The notes under the pieces are model-generated. The model had not been told where the DNA came from and made no database searches. It saw only the letters and a list, made by a program, of their open reading frames with translations. From Planctomycetota bacterium (GTDB lineage: Bacteria > Planctomycetota > Planctomycetia > Pirellulales > Thermoguttaceae), in contig JAEWUR010000662.1 of assembly GCA_023397045.1 (NCBI GenBank), positions 1 through 6,306 on the forward strand: 6,306 nucleotides of DNA, in the 5' to 3' direction. Positions 3,492 through 6,306 of this stretch are shown piece by piece (the first letter of the stretch is position 1; every line of letters starts with the position of its first letter). Position numbers and translations under genes: made by a program.

Positions 3492-6306
3492 AGCCTACCC
3501 TTGCGCGACTGCCAGTGCCCGAGCCTTTTCGAACAGCATTCAGACGCATACTGGCGTTTTTCGGCTCGCTGCAACTGGCCCTTGCCGTCATCGCCGCCTT
3601 TGTCGTCGTCCTGGCCTGGGGTACGCTGATCGAGAGCCGATACGGCGCGGCGGCGGCCCATTTCGGCATTTATGACACAACATGGTTCACGGGCCTCGGT
3701 ACCCTGTTGGCCGTCAATGTATCGTGTGCCCTGGCTATTCGGTTCCCCTGGCGTCGCCGTCAAACGGGATTCATCCTGACCCACTTCGGCATCCTGCTAT
3801 TATTGGCCGGCTGCCTGATGAGTCAGCGCGGAGGAATCGAGGCCCAGTTGCCCGTCTACGAAGGCCATGCCGCCCATCGCGCGTATCAGGATTCCTATCA
3901 TTTTCAGTTGCAGGTTGAGCCGGAGATTGCTCCGTCGCAACAAGGCCCTCATCCTAGTCCTCTCCCGGAGGGAGAGGGGACAGAAGATCGTGAGAAGGGA
4001 CGAGAGATCATCGTTCCCTTTGCGGCCGGCCCGTTTTCCTGGAGCCAATACGATTCGTTGCCGTGGTTCCCGTGGCGATTTGTCCCGGTCGATCGCGGCA
4101 CGATCTACGACGCCGACGGAATCACGCTCGATGCGATCGACTACACAAACCATCCAGCGCCGTCGGCCCGCGTTCGGTTGACCGTCGATGGCGTGGCGAA
4201 AGAGTTCGACCTTCCGGGAACGACCGAAGACCTGCCCAAGGCAAAGCAATTTGCGGTCGATGGCGAGAAACGCCGCGTTTCCGTTTCGTTGCGGCAGGAC
4301 GAAATCGACCTCGGCTTCCAGATCTTCTTACAGCGGTTCCAACGGCGGCTCGACCCAGGCATCGGCATGGCCTCGCACTATTCCAGCCTGGTCGACTTCC
4401 TGAATCGCAAGGACACGGCCGGAAAGGCCGAAAAAATCCGCGCCGACGTCCTGATCACCTTGAATGCCCCGGTCGATTTCACCGATCCCCGGTCGGGCAT
4501 CACCTATCGGCTGTTCCAGTCGGGATTCGAACCGCCCTATCGGCCCGGCGATCCGGAGTTCGACGCGCTGACCTGCGGCGACCACACGCGCGACCGAATC
4601 TACCTATCGCGGCTGAGCGTCAACAGCGATCCCGGCCGCACGTTGAAATATGCCGGTTGCTTGACAATCGTGCTCGGAATCATCATCGTCTACTACTGGC
4701 ATCCTCGTCGTGCAAGACGCAAGGTCGTTCCGGTCGCGGCGCTCGTTGCGACGCTGCTTTTGGGCTTCGCGCCCGGTGTTTGTCAGGCAGGCGACAACGG
4801 CGCGATCGATTGGAACGCATGGCAGCATGTCCCGGTGTTTGACCAGGGCCGCGTGCTGCCGCTCGACACGTTCGCCCGAGAAATGGTCGAGGCCATTTGC
4901 GGTCGTCCAACGCCGACGCTCACGTTGCCCGACGCATCGCCGCGAAAATGCGACCCGTCCGAGCTGATCTTCAGTTGGCTGGCCGAGCCCGAGCGTTGGG
5001 AAAATGTGCCATTTTTGGCGGCCGCCGACGCATCACTGCGGAACGACGTGTTGGGGTTGCCCTTATATGATGACCAGGGGCGGCGGCTCTCGTTTGCATC
5101 GCCCTCCGAGGTCGAAAACAATGCCGGACTCGGCCGGCGCTGGGCCGAGTTGGAGGAACGCTCGGAGGTCGAGGGCAAAAACTTCCGCCTGTCCGGCCTC
5201 GACAAAAAGGTCAAGGATCTGGTCGACGCCTATGCGAAGTATCGGCTGTTGACGTTCAATCCCAGCGAACCGAAGGACACGCCGCGGCGCTTTTTTGCAC
5301 GCCTTCGAGCGTCGGCCGACGCCTGGCGCAAACTGGCGATGGCCCTGCAGAATGCCGACAGCATCCATCGCGAGGACAACATACGACGGCCGATGGTCCA
5401 GGCGGGCGAGTCGCTCCAGAAACTGATCGGCCAGGTGCATGGCGAGGATTTCGCGCCCGTTCAGGTCGAGCCGCCGGTGGCCGAATTCCATCAAGCCGGC
5501 CAGTCGCTCGCCACGCAGCTTGCCGACGTCGATAACAAGCCGCTGGCAGCCTTGGCGGCCGAGTTGAACCGTCAGGCGGCCGAGATGCATCTGGCCATCT
5601 ACGACAACGGCGAGTCGCTGCGCCTTGTACCGGCGTTGAATCCCGGCGCGTTCGAGGAAGACCGCGCTCCCGACGACGATGCCGCGCCGTGGCTGAGTTT
5701 CCAAGCGATGGCGCATGGCTCCGACGCTCTGCTTGCTCCCTATCCGCAAGCGGAACTCAAAAAAGTCCGTCAGACATGGACCGACGCGAAAAACGCCTAT
5801 GTCGATCGCACCGCGGCCGACCGTGCGGAGAAATTCAACGCGGCGATGAACCGCTTCGTTGCGTCACTACGCGAATTCGGCGACGCAACGACCTCGCTGC
5901 GCGAAAAGTTGCCCCTGCAACATCGCGACCAGGACGCTCTGACAGCCACGGCCTATCCGCCGCCCGGCTCAACCGATCTGGAACTGCTCTACAACCGCAC
6001 GAATCCGTTCTTCTGGTCGTGGATCGTCAGTCTCGCGGCCACGATTTGCTTCTTGGCGGCCGTCGGGCCGATGCGTCGCACGTTCTTTTGGCTCGGCGTC
6101 GGCATTTTGATCGTGGCCATCGCGTCGACCATGCTCGGCATGACCTTGCGAGGACTCATCACCGGCCTGATCCCGCTGACTGGCATGTTCGAGACCGTTG
6201 TCTTCGTGGCGATGTATGCCGCGCTGCTCGGCCTGTGGTATACGTTGAAACCGGTTCGCATCGACGCCGTGCTCGACCGTCGGTTGTTCGCCTTGGCCGG
6301 CGCGAT
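3488..6306 (+). CDS. ccsBA: ResB/Ccs1-CcsA fusion, System II cytochrome c maturation protein, 3' end outside window
   Basis: The frame is open from ATG 3488 to the right edge, 939 codons. Residues 1-112 hold three membrane segments (about 26-46, 66-83, 94-111) of ResB type, including GFILTHFGILLLLAG with H99, a candidate heme-ligand position. Residues 113-385 are the outer ResB domain, closed by a membrane helix at 389-405. A second hydrophobic, signal-like segment (415-437) leads into a domain starting PVFDQGRVLPLDTFAR (about 447-462), the usual opening of the large soluble insert in planctomycete-type fusions. It runs to about 837 with helical, charged segments. Three further helices (838-858, 866-886, 897-918) with LTGMFETVVFVA begin the CcsA part; the WWD heme-handling motif lies beyond the edge. 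In this family ResB and CcsA move heme outward and ligate it to CXXCH apocytochromes. An in-frame repeat-like insertion lies at 153-167. No strong ribosome site precedes the start; no in-frame alternative start was found nearby. Confidence 0.88.
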   Translation, partial: MKPTLARLPVPEPFRTAFRRILAFFGSLQLALAVIAAFVVVLAWGTLIESRYGAAAAHFGIYDTTWFTGLGTLLAVNVSCALAIRFPWRRRQTGFILTHFGILLLLAGCLMSQRGGIEAQLPVYEGHAAHRAYQDSYHFQLQVEPEIAPSQQGPHPSPLPEGEGTEDREKGREIIVPFAAGPFSWSQYDSLPWFPWRFVPVDRGTIYDADGITLDAIDYTNHPAPSARVRLTVDGVAKEFDLPGTTEDLPKAKQFAVDGEKRRVSVSLRQDEIDLGFQIFLQRFQRRLDPGIGMASHYSSLVDFLNRKDTAGKAEKIRADVLITLNAPVDFTDPRSGITYRLFQSGFEPPYRPGDPEFDALTCGDHTRDRIYLSRLSVNSDPGRTLKYAGCLTIVLGIIIVYYWHPRRARRKVVPVAALVATLLLGFAPGVCQAGDNGAIDWNAWQHVPVFDQGRVLPLDTFAREMVEAICGRPTPTLTLPDASPRKCDPSELIFSWLAEPERWENVPFLAAADASLRNDVLGLPLYDDQGRRLSFASPSEVENNAGLGRRWAELEERSEVEGKNFRLSGLDKKVKDLVDAYAKYRLLTFNPSEPKDTPRRFFARLRASADAWRKLAMALQNADSIHREDNIRRPMVQAGESLQKLIGQVHGEDFAPVQVEPPVAEFHQAGQSLATQLADVDNKPLAALAAELNRQAAEMHLAIYDNGESLRLVPALNPGAFEEDRAPDDDAAPWLSFQAMAHGSDALLAPYPQAELKKVRQTWTDAKNAYVDRTAADRAEKFNAAMNRFVASLREFGDATTSLREKLPLQHRDQDALTATAYPPPGSTDLELLYNRTNPFFWSWIVSLAATICFLAAVGPMRRTFFWLGVGILIVAIASTMLGMTLRGLITGLIPLTGMFETVVFVAMYAALLGLWYTLKPVRIDAVLDRRLFALAGA
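3944..3980. repeat. REP-like palindromic element inserted in frame inside the ResB domain
   Basis: The core is an 8-bp perfect palindrome, CCTCTCCC (3959-3966) with GGGAGAGG (3970-3977), around GGA. It is preceded by a CCTCATCCTAGT segment. It encodes G153-T165 of the fusion protein (GPHPSPLPEGEGT). Other frames read as LSRRERG (plus) and PLSLRERTRMRA (minus). I recognise all three as peptides typically mis-translated from a common dispersed bacterial repeat; the membership is recollection, the palindrome and frame are seen directly. The reading frame of the gene continues intact on both sides. Confidence 0.7.

Noticed and set aside
3008..3784. Minus-strand frame of 258 residues
   Set aside because: It runs antisense through the PEP-CTERM gene, its terminator and the start of the ResB gene, all of which are well supported on the plus strand.
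4063..4842. Plus-strand frame of 259 residues within the cytochrome gene
   Set aside because: It is a shifted frame, very rich in Arg, Pro and His; the other plus frame gives coherent ResB sequence throughout.
5063..5749. Minus-strand frame of 228 residues
   Set aside because: It is antisense to the long insert domain of the ResB-CcsA fusion, which continues unbroken on both sides; no family motif is seen in it.

Overview
The window looks like a piece of a Planctomycetota chromosome, most likely from the Pirellulales/Gemmatales side. This rests on four things: a GC-rich coding style, a PEP-CTERM exosortase substrate, a ResB-CcsA type cytochrome c maturation fusion with a long inserted extracytoplasmic domain, and a gap filled with short palindromic and GAAA/TTTC-rich dispersed repeats of a kind I associate with that phylum. 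The taxonomic call is an inference; there is no marker gene in the window.

Layout. Positions 1-1654 (minus strand) hold a large polytopic membrane protein. It is open without a stop for 551 codons and cut off by the left edge, and it resembles GT-C fold (ArnT/RgtA/PMT-like) glycosyltransferases. From 1673 to about 2470 I see no credible gene. The stretch is a patchwork of repeats: a degenerate 23-bp tandem pair at 1771-1815, an imperfect inverted repeat at 1947-2035, two facing arrays of an 8-bp TTTCGTGN unit at 2071-2193, and a 20-bp inverted repeat with one mismatch at 2359-2424. Positions 2490-3363 form a compact one-gene transcription unit: a near-consensus sigma-70 promoter, a strong GGAGG ribosome site, a GTG-started secreted protein of 231 residues with a C-terminal PEP-CTERM sorting signal, and a strong intrinsic terminator. 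Positions 3488-6306 (plus strand, running off the right edge) encode at least 939 residues of a ResB/Ccs1-CcsA fusion of System II cytochrome c maturation.

How the genes relate. The three genes do not form one operon. The glycosyltransferase-like gene diverges from the PEP-CTERM gene across about 0.96 kb, and the terminator at 3332-3363 insulates the PEP-CTERM unit from the cytochrome gene. A loose common theme is the cell envelope: lipid-linked sugar transfer, sorting of a secreted protein, and heme attachment outside the membrane. I see no sequence evidence that they work together.

The most interesting point is inside the ResB part. At 3944-3980 the coding sequence contains a GC-rich palindromic element that looks like a widely dispersed intergenic repeat (read as PHPSPLPEGEG) inserted in frame. 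I found no defence system, CRISPR array, RNA gene or mobile element with a transposase.
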